Positions 43,501-51,835 of a stretch of DNA of 64,000 bases are shown piece by piece (positions within the stretch are counted from its first letter, which is position 1; every line of letters begins with the position of its first letter). Both the position numbers and the translations under genes were made by a program. Origin of the DNA: DASPGQ01 sp035457705 (GTDB lineage: Bacteria; Acidobacteriota; Vicinamibacteria; Marinacidobacterales; SMYC01); assembly GCA_035457705.1 (NCBI GenBank), contig DATIBD010000064.1, positions 124,001 to 188,000 of the forward strand, in the 5' to 3' direction. The notes under the pieces are model-generated. The model saw only the letters and a list, made by a program, of their open reading frames with translations. It was not told where the DNA came from and made no database searches.

Positions 43501-45447
43501 ATGAGCGAGCTCTTGAAGGACCGGCTCGTCGCGACGCTGATTCGAGCCGTAAAAGAGAGTTATGGCCTGGACCTCGGGGAGATCGTGAGCGAGCGTCCCC
43601 CGGAGGCGGATCTCGGCGATCTCGCGTTTCCTACCGCGTTCGAGCTTGCTCGGCGCGCGAGAACTGCGCCGAGAAAGATCGCCGAGACGCTCGAGCCGGC
43701 TCTGCGAGGCATCGATGGAGTGGAACGAGTCGAGGTCGCCGGCGCGGGCTACTTGAATGTCTTCTTCGACCGGCGACGATATCTCGAGGAGTTTCTCGCG
43801 GCCGAGGGTGCGCTCGCGTCACGCGGAGAAAAGATCATCGTCGAGCACACGAACATCAACCCCAACAAGGCGGCGCATATCGGTCACTTGAGAAACGCCG
43901 CGCTCGGCGATAGCTTCGTCCGTGCCCTGCGCCATACGGGACGAGAGGTCGAGGTCCAGAATTACATCGACGACACTGGCGTTCAGGTTGCCGACGTCGT
44001 CGTGGGTTTCCTCCACATCGAGAGACGAGACGAGCGCGAGGTTCGCGCCCTCGTGCGGGAGAACCGATTCGATTACTACTGCTGGGATCTCTATGCGCGG
44101 GTGTCCGACTTCTATCAGGAGGACGCGGAGAGACTGCGACTGCGCGAGCAGACATTGAAAGCAATCGAAGAGAACGAAGCGCCCGAAGCCCCGCTCGGCG
44201 CCCTGATCTCGGAAGAAATCGTCCGATGCCATCTGGCGACGATGCAGCGGATCGACGTTCGTTATGATCTGTTGCCCGCCGAGAGTGACATCCTGAAGAT
44301 GCGGTTCTGGGAACGGGCATTCGAGCTTCTGAGAGAGAAACAGGCGATCCGCTACTCGAGCTCGGGTAAGAACGCTGGCTGCTGGGTGATGGATCTCGGC
44401 GAGTCCGAGGAAGACGAGAAAGTCATCGTCCGCTCCAACGGCACGGTCACCTATGTCGGCAAGGATATCGCCTACCAAATGTGGAAGCTCGGACTTCTCG
44501 ACAGGCAATTCCGGTTCCGACCGTTTCATCGTTATCCCGACGGGCACATCGTGTGGTCGACGACGTCCGAGTCCGACGGGAGCGTGGGCGAAGAGGTTCC
44601 CAGTTTTGGAAACGGTGCGACCGTGTACAACGTGATCGACGTCCGCCAGGCCTACTTGCAAAAGGTCGTGCAGAAGGGCGTTTCGCTCCTGGCGTCGGAG
44701 GATGCCGGACTCCGTTCGCGCCATTTCTCCTATGAGATGGTCGCGCTCACGCCATCCACCTGTCGCGAGCTCGGCTTTCCCGTGAGTCCGGAGGAGGAGA
44801 AGCGGCCCTATCTGGAGGTATCCGGTCGAAGGGGACTGGGGGTCAAGGCCGACGATTTGATCGACGCGCTGGTCGAGAAAGCGCGCCGCGAAGTCGATTC
44901 TCGCAATGCCGGACTGGCCGAAGAGGAGCGAGCCGCCATCGCGGAAGCGATCGCCCGCGGAGCACTGAGATACTTCTTGATCAAGTACACGAAGAACAAG
45001 GTGATCGCGTTCGATTTCGCCGAGGCCCTGTCGTTCGACGGCGACAGCGGTCCCTACGTTCAGTATGCCGTCGTCAGAGCGGGTAAGATCCTAGCCCGTC
45101 TCGGCCAAGTTTCCGGCGGGCTCGAGGAGATGGAGGGCCTCATTGGCCGAGGCTTCTCCCGCGACGTCCCCACCGGCGAGGCCGACGAGTTGTGGTCGAT
45201 GATTCTCGCGGCAACCGAGCTGGACGACACCATAGGAGCAGTCATCCGAACGGAAGAGCCGTCGCACTTGACGCGCTTCGCTCTCTCGTTGGCACAACGC
45301 TTCAACGCCATCTACCACCGCTATCGGGTGGTGGAGGAGAGGGATGAGGCGAAACGAGCGTTGCGCACCCTCGCGGTGCAGATCTTCCATCGGCAGCTTA
45401 CCCGAGCCCTGAGTCTCATGGGCGTCCCCGTTCCCGAGAGAATGTAG
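43501..45447 (+). CDS. argS: Arginyl-tRNA synthetase
   Basis: 648 residues of class I synthetase charging tRNA-Arg. The N-terminal Add1 domain (about 1-95, PPEADLGDLAFPTAFELAR) leads into the catalytic core with HIGH at 126-129 (NPNKAAHIGHLRNA), then the VEVQNYIDDTGVQVADVV segment and the KMSKS-equivalent region SGRRGLGVKADDL; canonical KMSK is absent, as in most ArgRS. The C-terminal anticodon-binding helix bundle (DALS; about 520-648) ends LTRALSLMGVPVPERM. The start ATG is preceded only by a TATAAT, so the mRNA may be leaderless. It is slightly longer than average through an insertion of about 50 residues following the HIGH motif (EEDERR-type segment). The signal-peptidase gene downstream is convergent. 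Confidence 0.95.
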   Translation: MSELLKDRLVATLIRAVKESYGLDLGEIVSERPPEADLGDLAFPTAFELARRARTAPRKIAETLEPALRGIDGVERVEVAGAGYLNVFFDRRRYLEEFLAAEGALASRGEKIIVEHTNINPNKAAHIGHLRNAALGDSFVRALRHTGREVEVQNYIDDTGVQVADVVVGFLHIERRDEREVRALVRENRFDYYCWDLYARVSDFYQEDAERLRLREQTLKAIEENEAPEAPLGALISEEIVRCHLATMQRIDVRYDLLPAESDILKMRFWERAFELLREKQAIRYSSSGKNAGCWVMDLGESEEDEKVIVRSNGTVTYVGKDIAYQMWKLGLLDRQFRFRPFHRYPDGHIVWSTTSESDGSVGEEVPSFGNGATVYNVIDVRQAYLQKVVQKGVSLLASEDAGLRSRHFSYEMVALTPSTCRELGFPVSPEEEKRPYLEVSGRRGLGVKADDLIDALVEKARREVDSRNAGLAEEERAAIAEAIARGALRYFLIKYTKNKVIAFDFAEALSFDGDSGPYVQYAVVRAGKILARLGQVSGGLEEMEGLIGRGFSRDVPTGEADELWSMILAATELDDTIGAVIRTEEPSHLTRFALSLAQRFNAIYHRYRVVEERDEAKRALRTLAVQIFHRQLTRALSLMGVPVPERM

Positions 45448-45491
45448 CAAGGACACCCGATGCGATCTCGCGGCGGCTCGCTCGGTTCTGG

Positions 45492-46163
45492 TCAATCGAT
45501 GGTGCCGAAGTTTGGAAGGGGCCAGATGCGAAGAAACGCCTTGCCGTAGATGTAGCGCTCGGGCACCAACCCCCAGCTGCGGCTGTCGTTGCTCCCCGAC
45601 CGATTGTCACCGAGGACGAAATAATGTCCCGGGCGAATCCGTACGGGTCGGTAACTGCGATTGTCGGCGTTCGCCTCACTCACGTAGGGCTCGTCGATCG
45701 GATGATCGTCGACATAGACGACACCCTCCCGAACTTCGACGGTCTCCCCGGGAAGGCCGATGACTCGTTTGATGAACGACAAAGTGGGATCTTCGGGGTA
45801 CCAGAAGACGACGACGTCGCCTCGGTCGATATCCGCGACGTAATAGAGGAACTTGTTCACGAGGATGCGCTGTCCATCTCCAAGCTCCGGCGACATACTC
45901 GTGCCCTGAACCTTGAACGCCTGCACGACGTAGGTGATGAGCAGAACGCATACCACTACGGCGATCGCGAGATCGTGAAGCAGCTCGATAATCGCCTGGA
46001 GGGGCTTGGACTTCTTCGCTTCGAGAGCGGAGGCTTCTTCTTCGACCGACGGTTCGGTCGACTCGGCAGGGGGGGAAGCGACGTCGACCGCTTCGGATGC
46101 CAGCTCGCGCTCCTCGACCCCGACTTTCGGGTCGAACCCGTCTCGAGACGCCGAGCTCGTCAC
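45492..46163 (-). CDS. lepB: Signal peptidase I
   Basis: 223 residues. Signal peptidase I cleaves leader peptides of exported proteins at the outer face of the membrane. The catalytic dyad is visible: Ser89 in VQGTSMSPEL and Lys132 in FIKRVIGLPGE; box E GDNRSGSNDSRSWG is intact. One membrane anchor (about 62-84, DLAIAVVVCVLLITYVVQAF) follows an acidic, disordered cytoplasmic N-terminus of about 50 residues. It begins at a GTG in a GTGA overlap with the FHA-RDD gene and is the last gene of the kinase operon. This co-transcription with a Ser/Thr kinase is unusual but may be accidental. Confidence 0.94.
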   Translation of the reverse strand: MTSSASRDGFDPKVGVEERELASEAVDVASPPAESTEPSVEEEASALEAKKSKPLQAIIELLHDLAIAVVVCVLLITYVVQAFKVQGTSMSPELGDGQRILVNKFLYYVADIDRGDVVVFWYPEDPTLSFIKRVIGLPGETVEVREGVVYVDDHPIDEPYVSEANADNRSYRPVRIRPGHYFVLGDNRSGSNDSRSWGLVPERYIYGKAFLRIWPLPNFGTID

Positions 46164-47212
46164 GAGCTGACCGTCACCCGAGTTCTGGAGAGCCGATCGT
46201 GAAGCGCCAATCGATCCTCACGGAAGGCGACTCGAATCAATCCGAGCCCGAACGGGAGTAAGCTCAAGAGGCAACTCGCTAACCGAACCAAGGCACGGGG
46301 GACACCAATGGGCGAATCCCCTTCTTCGGTCTCGACGGAGAGCCCGAGAAAGCTCATCCCCGGCGTGGCCCCTCGCAGTCCCCACGACATGACGAAGTAC
46401 ATGATACACAGTCCCGCGAAAGCAACTCCGATGACACCCACCAGCATGGAGCTCGCCGGTGCCTCGACGCCCGGTCCAGCCACCGTGACCCACACCAGCG
46501 CGGCCAACAGAAGGGGGATGCCGAGGATCATGCCATCCACGAAAGCGGCCAGGAGACGAACGCCGAGCCCGGCGACGTTTTCCTTCGCCCGCGCAATCTG
46601 CCTGGAAAGACGGAGCCCCTCCACGCGGCTAGGCCCGACTTGCGGTTTCACCGGAGGCGGCTCCCAGCTAGAAAGGGACTTTCCGCAGTGTCCGCAGAAT
46701 TCCGCGGGCAAGAGCACGAACTTTCCGCAGGTTTCGCAGCGCACCGCCTCGCCGTCTAGCTTCTGTCCGCAGCCACGACAGAAGCGATCGACGTCTCGGG
46801 TCTCCGCGCCGCAAGCCGGGCAAGAGCGGGTAGAGGGCGCCTTCGAGGACCTCGCTGGCTCGATCTCGGCGCTCGTCCCTAATCCCGACCGATGAGGCGG
46901 CGCGGCCGATTGGTTTTCATTGTCGTCGAGCTGAAACAGCAACCGCGATGACCCGATGGCGACGAGATCGCCATCCTGCAAAGTCATTTCCGTTTCAACC
47001 TTGTCGCCGTTGACGAGGGTCCCGTTCGAGCTGTGGTTGTCGCGAAGCACGAACAATTCTTCACGCTGCTCGAGTATGGCGTGTCGCCGCGACACCATCG
47101 AATCGGTGAGCACGAGATCATTCGAAGGATCACGGCCGATCGAAATGACTCGGGAGACGATGCGGATCTCCTTCTTGCTCGCGGACGTCGGATTGATGAC
47201 GAGCCTGGCCAA
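46160..47212 (-). CDS. FHA - zinc ribbon - RDD membrane protein
   Basis: 350 residues. An FHA phosphothreonine-binding domain lies at about 20-95 (ISIGRDPSNDLVLTD, VSRRHAILE, DNHSSNGTLVNG). Two zinc-ribbon pairs follow (CPACG..CRGCG and CETCG..CGHCG, about 130-185). The C-terminal RDD domain (about 215-350) has hydrophobic helices (LLAAFVDGMILGIPLLLAAL, MLVGVIGVAFAGLCIMYFVM) and the ending RLALHDRLSRT. The FHA domain probably reads the Ser/Thr kinase encoded by the upstream gene (6-base gap), so this could be its membrane target. TTG start with an AAGGTAGG-like ribosome-binding site. It overlaps lepB by 4 bases. The signalling link is inferred from operon context. Confidence 0.87.
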   Translation of the reverse strand: MARLVINPTSASKKEIRIVSRVISIGRDPSNDLVLTDSMVSRRHAILEQREELFVLRDNHSSNGTLVNGDKVETEMTLQDGDLVAIGSSRLLFQLDDNENQSAAPPHRSGLGTSAEIEPARSSKAPSTRSCPACGAETRDVDRFCRGCGQKLDGEAVRCETCGKFVLLPAEFCGHCGKSLSSWEPPPVKPQVGPSRVEGLRLSRQIARAKENVAGLGVRLLAAFVDGMILGIPLLLAALVWVTVAGPGVEAPASSMLVGVIGVAFAGLCIMYFVMSWGLRGATPGMSFLGLSVETEEGDSPIGVPRALVRLASCLLSLLPFGLGLIRVAFREDRLALHDRLSRTRVTVSS

Positions 47213-47218
47213 CGTGCG

Positions 47219-49327
47219 CTACCTACCTTGCTTGAAGCGAAAACGCTGCATCCAGCGCATTTTCACCGGAACACCGTCTCGGATCGCGGGCTGGTATCGC
47301 CAACGTCGTACCGTGTCGATAACGGCATCATCGAAAACCGCCCCCCCCGACTCGTGAATCTCGAGATCTCGCACCTGCCCGTTCTCGTCGATGACAAAAC
47401 CGAGCAGCACCGCCCCTTCGAGACGAGTCTCTCGCGCGGCAGAAGGATAGGCTACCGCCGGACACTCGAGGCATTTGGCCGCAGTGACACCGGGCGCGCC
47501 CTTTTCTACCACGTCTCCCTCGCTGGCCTGGGGCTGCGGCGCGACTTCCGGCTCCTCGACGCGAGGCCGCGGAGGGCCGCCTCTCGAAGTCAGCACGGCG
47601 TCGAGCTCTTCGACCCGGCCCGCGTGGGCCACGATCGAGTCCTCCCACGGTAAGTAGCCCTCCAAGAGAAGGCGAACGACGCGCTTACCCGCGGAAACGC
47701 GAACGCGCTCGAGAGGGGTGTGGCCCTTCGGCGCTCCATCGATCTCCACCGCCGCTCCCTGCGGCTGGGAATCGATCCGGACGAACGCCGGCGAGGGCGC
47801 CGGCTGCGGCTTCGGTTTCGACTCGAGCGCCAAGTCGAACGTCGCCCCCGGCGCTCTCGGAGTCATTTGCGCGGTGACTTGCGCGGGCAAGTAACCGTCG
47901 AGACGGATCTCCACCTCATGTTCGCCCAAGGGTAATTCTACGACCTCGAGGGGCGTTTCGCCCTGCTCCACCCCGTCTACGAGAACCAGCGCTCCTTCGG
48001 GATCCGTGAAAACGCGCAAGCTTCCCTTGTCAGCAACGAGCTCGGCAGGAGAGTCGATTCCGTCCGAACCGACGGCGCCGGTGCTTCCATCCGGACGAGT
48101 GAGCAGGGTGACGAGCCAGATAAGAAGCGCGCCGGCTGCAGCCAGTGCGACGGAACGCTTCCATGAAGCCGTTCGTCCCACTCCTGCTGCAGAATCGCGC
48201 TCTTTCCGCGACGGCGGTGTGGGATCGCTTCTCGCGAGAATCTCGCCGGGAGGGGGGCCATCGTATCGAGTTGGCTCAGAGGATGCCGGTGGGGCCGTAA
48301 AGCGACTCGTTGCTCCGAAAGAGCCATGGTACTCCCCGCCAGCCATCGTCGTTGCCGTCACGTCAGGCGAAGCGACCACCGTGGGATCCTCGTCGGACGC
48401 CGCGGGGCTATCCACCTTCGTCTCGTAGTCGTTTTGGAATCCGCTCCCGTCCCTGACGATGACGGTCTCGCCCTCCAGCGCACCGAACCATGAGCCGAGA
48501 CACAACTCAAGGTCACTGACGAACTCGGACGCGTTCGGGTAACGGGAATCGGGGTCCTTGGCCAGTACCCGTGCAAAGACTTCGTGCCACTTGTGGGGCA
48601 GGAGCCCCAGCACCTCGAGGCCATCAGGATGAATCGGATCGGAATGTACCAGCTTGTACAGGATAGAAGTTACGTTGTTGCCAGGAAAAGGCTGCTGACC
48701 GCTCAACATCTCGAAGGCGACTACACCGAGGGAGAAGATGTCGGTCTTGCCGTCCAGGTCCTCACCCATCGCTTGCTCGGGCGACATATAGCTCGGCGTT
48801 CCCATCGTAAAGCCGGAATGATTCCGTTCGGCATTAACGAAGCTCGCGATCCCGAAGTCGGTGACTTTGACTTTTTCGCCCCCGTGAACGATGACGTTCG
48901 ACGGCTTGATGTCACGGTGAACGACCCCTTCCCGGTGGGCGTAATCCAACGCGCTGGCGATCTGGGAGACGAGACCGATGACGAGCTCGGGCTTCAGCCG
49001 CTGACTCTCGAGGATTGCAGCCACGGTCTGCCCTTCGACGTACTCCATCGCGAGCCAGGGAATCTGATCCTGAATGTGGCCCACATCGTACAGAGTGACG
49101 ATATTGGAGTGGGAAAGTCTTCCCGCGGTCTTCGCTTCCGTGGAGAACCGTTCGAGGAAGTCCCGGTGGTCCTGACTACCCGGTGGAACATCGAGCCTCA
49201 GGGTCTTCACGGCGACCGGCCGCTTGATTATGGGATCGAAGGCCTTGTACACGGCCCCCATCGCTCCGAAGCCAATAGCCTCGAGTATCTCGTACCGATC
49301 GATTCTCTTCGGGATCTCACCCTGCAC
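47219..49327 (-). CDS. Ser/Thr protein kinase with PEGA repeats and TonB-type C-terminus
   Basis: 702 residues. The kinase domain (about 10-275) is complete: glycine loop GFGAMGAVYKAF, Lys41 (VAVK), HRDIKPSN with Asp139, DFG at Asp157, and APE-like MSPEQA. A proline/serine linker and one membrane helix (about 395-412, SVALAAAGALLIWLVTLL) follow. Outside the cytoplasm are two PEGA domains (about 430-495 and 510-575, e.g. PEGALVLVDGVEQGETPLEV, PQGAAVEIDGAPKGHTPLER) and a TonB C-terminal-like fold (about 610-702, YPSAARETRLEGAVLLGFVI, VRRWRYQPAIRDGVPVKMRW). The combination would couple envelope contacts to cytoplasmic phosphorylation. GTG start. Promoter at 49428-49457. Confidence 0.92.
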   Translation of the reverse strand: MQGEIPKRIDRYEILEAIGFGAMGAVYKAFDPIIKRPVAVKTLRLDVPPGSQDHRDFLERFSTEAKTAGRLSHSNIVTLYDVGHIQDQIPWLAMEYVEGQTVAAILESQRLKPELVIGLVSQIASALDYAHREGVVHRDIKPSNVIVHGGEKVKVTDFGIASFVNAERNHSGFTMGTPSYMSPEQAMGEDLDGKTDIFSLGVVAFEMLSGQQPFPGNNVTSILYKLVHSDPIHPDGLEVLGLLPHKWHEVFARVLAKDPDSRYPNASEFVSDLELCLGSWFGALEGETVIVRDGSGFQNDYETKVDSPAASDEDPTVVASPDVTATTMAGGEYHGSFGATSRFTAPPASSEPTRYDGPPPGEILARSDPTPPSRKERDSAAGVGRTASWKRSVALAAAGALLIWLVTLLTRPDGSTGAVGSDGIDSPAELVADKGSLRVFTDPEGALVLVDGVEQGETPLEVVELPLGEHEVEIRLDGYLPAQVTAQMTPRAPGATFDLALESKPKPQPAPSPAFVRIDSQPQGAAVEIDGAPKGHTPLERVRVSAGKRVVRLLLEGYLPWEDSIVAHAGRVEELDAVLTSRGGPPRPRVEEPEVAPQPQASEGDVVEKGAPGVTAAKCLECPAVAYPSAARETRLEGAVLLGFVIDENGQVRDLEIHESGGAVFDDAVIDTVRRWRYQPAIRDGVPVKMRWMQRFRFKQGR

Positions 49328-49427
49328 TTGGGTCAGAGGCTCCTATTCAATACCGGTGGGGGCCCACCCTCGGCGACGGCACAAGGGCTATGGGTGGATG
49401 CTCTTCCTAAAAAGTTCTTGTTAAGTC

Positions 49428-49457
49428 AAACTAGCATAGCCTTTTATGGAGTGTCAA
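49428..49457 (-). promoter_or_regulatory. Promoter of the kinase / FHA-RDD / lepB operon
   Basis: On the minus strand a perfect TTGACA (49457-49452) is followed after 18 bases by TAGTTT (49433-49428), with an extended-10 TG one base upstream (TGCTAGTTT). This lies about 100 bases before the kinase start. It is AT-rich relative to its surroundings. It is divergent from bshC. Confidence 0.62.
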
Positions 49458-49480
49458 CGTTCTCCAGCCGCGTCGATCTC

Positions 49481-49509
49481 TGGATTGGGCGTCCCGGGAA
49501 CGCTATGAT
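49481..49509 (+). promoter_or_regulatory. Candidate promoter of bshC
   Basis: TATGAT (49504-49509) matches the -10 at 5 of 6; TGGATT 17 bases upstream matches -35 at only 3 of 6. Transcription would start about a dozen bases before the GTG of bshC. Weak. Confidence 0.3.
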
Positions 49510-49528
49510 ATCGGCCGAGTAAGCGTCC

Positions 49529-51157
49529 GTGGTGGAGACTTTGGCGATCGACTACCGGAAACTACCGTCGTACAAACCGCTGTTCCTCGATTACCTCCAC
49601 CGCTTCGACCAGCTATCGGAGTTCTATGTCGGCGACCCCTTTTCCGCCGACACCTGGCAGGCCGTCGCACGCTCGCTCGAGAAAGGCTCGTACCCGCGAA
49701 ACGTCGTCAGTGCCAGCCTGAGAGAGCTCAATCGAGAGCTCGGAGCGGACGATCACGCGCTCGCGAGCACGTCCGCGATTGGAGAAGGCGCCCTCGCCAT
49801 TGTGACCGGCCAGCAGGTCGGCCTGTTCGGGGGTCCGCTCTATACCCTTTACAAGGCCCTCACAGCCGTTCGGCTCGCCCGCTCTGCTGGCGAGCAACTC
49901 GGGAGGACAATCGTCCCGCTGTTCTGGATGGACGCGGACGACCACGATTTCGACGAGGTGCGCGCAGCTTGGTTTTTCGATGGAGGCCACGAGCTCGTCG
50001 AGTCGAGCTACCTAGTGGAGGATGCCGATTCGCGGCTCCCGGTTGGCAGCCGGACGCTCACCCCCTCGATCTCCGACACACTCCGCGAGACGTTCGAGGC
50101 TCTGCCGCAATCGGAGTTCTCCGACGACGTTCGCGAGGGCCTCTCCGAAGCTTACGCGCCAGGCCGGACGATGGCGGAGGCCTTCGGAAGCTGGCTGCTC
50201 CGTCTCACGCGGGGTACGGGCCTGGCGGTCGTCGATCCATCCCGCGCCGAGCTCAAGCGGGCTGCCGCCGGGCTCTTCGAACGTGAAGTGCTCGAGGGAT
50301 CGGAATCGAGCGCCATCGTCCGCCATACGACTGCGCGCCTCCTCTCCCGCGGCTACCACGCCCAAGTAAACCCCACCGAATCTCAGCTCAACCTGTTCTA
50401 TGCCAAGCCGTTTCGCGAGCCCATTGGCATCGAGAATGGAGCTCTGGCGTTCCCGGGCAACGGGAATCCCGTCGCTCGGGACGAAGCGGGAAGAAGAGTG
50501 CGGGAAGAAGCCGAGTGCTTCAGTCCGAACGTTCTCCTTCGCCCTTTGTACCAGGACAGTCTATTGCCCACCCTTGCCTACGTCGCCGGGCCCAACGAGC
50601 TCGCTTATTTCGCGCAGCTCAAAGGAGTGTACGAGCACTTCGGCGTAACGATGCCTCTCATCGCTTGTCGAGCGAGCTTCACCGTGGTCGAGCGCGCCCA
50701 GTCCCGCTTTCTCTCCCGCTACGACGTGGACGTGACGCGGCTTTCCGCGAACGACGAGTCGTTGTTGAACGAGATCCTGCAGCGCTATACCCCACCCCAG
50801 CTCGAGGAGGATCTCTCTCGCGCACGCCGCTGTATTCAGGAGATCACCAGCGCCATAGCCCGCGACCTCTCCGAAGTCGACCCGACGCTCGTGCCTTCGG
50901 TGAAGTCGACCCGAGGCAAGCTCTTTCATCTGCTGAAGGAGCTCGAAGGCAAAGCGCTGAAGGCGGTCAAACGCAAGCACGATACCGTTCGGTCACAGTT
51001 CCTTCAGGCGAGGACAGCACTCTTCCCCGGGTTCGAGATGCAGGAGCGCAGGCTGTCGGGCGTGGGATACCTGAACAAGCACGGCTGGTACTTTTCGCGC
51101 CTCGTCGAGGACCACGTCGATCCGACTCAAAAGGCTCACCTGCTGCTCCACGTCTAA
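49529..51157 (+). CDS. bshC: Bacillithiol biosynthesis cysteine-adding enzyme BshC
   Basis: 542 residues, full length for BshC, the last enzyme of bacillithiol synthesis, which attaches cysteine to glucosaminyl-malate. Signatures: IVTGQQVGLFGGPLYTLYKA, VPLFWMDADDHDFDEV, SESQLNLFY-like NPTESQLNLFYA, and LRPLYQDSLLPTLAYVAGPN then ELAYFAQLKGVYEHFGV. A coiled C-terminal segment (about 440-510) ends GVGYLNKHGWYFSRLVEDHV. It starts at GTG (49529 or the next codon). bshA and bshB are not in the window. Bacillithiol is known from Firmicutes, Deinococcus, Bacteroidetes and some Acidobacteria. It is transcribed alone, divergent from the kinase operon. Confidence 0.93.
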   Translation: MVETLAIDYRKLPSYKPLFLDYLHRFDQLSEFYVGDPFSADTWQAVARSLEKGSYPRNVVSASLRELNRELGADDHALASTSAIGEGALAIVTGQQVGLFGGPLYTLYKALTAVRLARSAGEQLGRTIVPLFWMDADDHDFDEVRAAWFFDGGHELVESSYLVEDADSRLPVGSRTLTPSISDTLRETFEALPQSEFSDDVREGLSEAYAPGRTMAEAFGSWLLRLTRGTGLAVVDPSRAELKRAAAGLFEREVLEGSESSAIVRHTTARLLSRGYHAQVNPTESQLNLFYAKPFREPIGIENGALAFPGNGNPVARDEAGRRVREEAECFSPNVLLRPLYQDSLLPTLAYVAGPNELAYFAQLKGVYEHFGVTMPLIACRASFTVVERAQSRFLSRYDVDVTRLSANDESLLNEILQRYTPPQLEEDLSRARRCIQEITSAIARDLSEVDPTLVPSVKSTRGKLFHLLKELEGKALKAVKRKHDTVRSQFLQARTALFPGFEMQERRLSGVGYLNKHGWYFSRLVEDHVDPTQKAHLLLHV

Positions 51158-51165
51158 CGTTCGCA

Positions 51166-51221
51166 GTCGACAGTCGAGGGAAAATGCCGAGCAACCCTTC
51201 TGTCGACTCTCGACTGTCGAC
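51166..51221. repeat. 13-bp inverted repeat between bshC and the Dabb gene
   Basis: GTCGACAGTCGAG (51166-51178) and CTCGACTGTCGAC (51209-51221) are perfect complements across 30 bases, lying in the 79-base gap between convergent genes. The arms themselves contain repeated GTCGA units. A two-way terminator is possible, but no T tracts accompany the stem. Confidence 0.6.
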
Positions 51222-51236
51222 CGCTTCACATGAGTT

Positions 51237-51533
51237 CTAAACTCTATAGTCGTAGACCCGCTTGTCGTCCTGGATGGGGCCCAGGATATCGCTGACGAAG
51301 CGCTGGTGATCAGGATGGATCTGGTAGCTCTGGAGAGCGGTCTCGTCCTCGAACTCCATGATGATTGCGACGGGATGATCGCGCTCCGACTTTACGCCGA
51401 GTCCCCTCCCGATCCGGAGATTGCGGACGGTGGGAATGGCGCCGAGCACGCGCTCGACCCGAGCGATGAACTCTCGCCTGTCGTTCTCCGACACGTCCTG
51501 CTTCAGGCGAACGAGAACGATGTGACAGATCAT
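51237..51533 (-). CDS. Dabb-domain (stress-responsive A/B barrel) protein
   Basis: 98 residues forming a single dimeric ferredoxin-like alpha/beta barrel: ICHIVLVRLKQDVSENDRRE at the start, then VLGAIPTVRNLRIGRGLG, and YQIHPDHQRFVSDILGPI. Such domains occur in plant stress proteins and in small bacterial proteins of unknown chemistry; the conserved HPDHQ is present. ATG start with GAGGAG 5 bases upstream. Alone or co-transcribed with the sigma factor gene 300 bases upstream; a dispersed repeat lies between. Confidence 0.85.
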   Translation of the reverse strand: MICHIVLVRLKQDVSENDRREFIARVERVLGAIPTVRNLRIGRGLGVKSERDHPVAIIMEFEDETALQSYQIHPDHQRFVSDILGPIQDDKRVYDYRV

Positions 51534-51835
51534 GCGAGCTCCTCTAGGACAGCGATGTTAACAGAGCTCGCGCTCTCTTCTAGTGTTGAATGCCGTGGCG
51601 GGACCCGTAATTGATCGAGCCCGCCACGGCTCGGTCTTTGCGGCGCATTATTCGCACTTCGTGCTCACATCTGATTCCCACGAAGGAGCCCGATGCGGAC
51701 GATTCGCGCCGATCTCGCGGCAGTAGTTTTGGCCACCGCTCGGCGGGCTGGCCGTAGTTTTGGATCAGTCCGCTCGTCCGCCGCTCTTCGCTCTTCGCAG
51801 AGGCCTCCGGCGACGCATCTTGGGGCTCGGCAAGC
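51534..51835. other. Intergenic region carrying a repeat-derived sequence
   Basis: About 300 bases between the Dabb gene and the sigma factor. It contains dispersed-repeat copy 4 (51589-51634) and the 17-base module shared with copy 2 (51705-51721). A 96-codon frame covers it on the minus strand (51580-51870), ending in the repeat; it overlaps the sigma-factor 3' end, has biased composition and looks like chance or repeat-derived coding, so no gene is called. Confidence 0.6.
51589..51634. repeat. Dispersed inverted-repeat element, copy 4
   Basis: AATGCCGTGGCGGGACC (51589-51605) and GAGCCCGCCACGGCTCGG (51617-51634) face each other across about 12 bases, nearly identical to copy 3. The flank extends to a 17-base block CGCGCCGATCTCGCGGC (51705-51721) that is found upstream of copy 2, with about 70 bases between block and palindrome here versus 14 there. 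This is probably the fuller form of the element. Confidence 0.75.
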
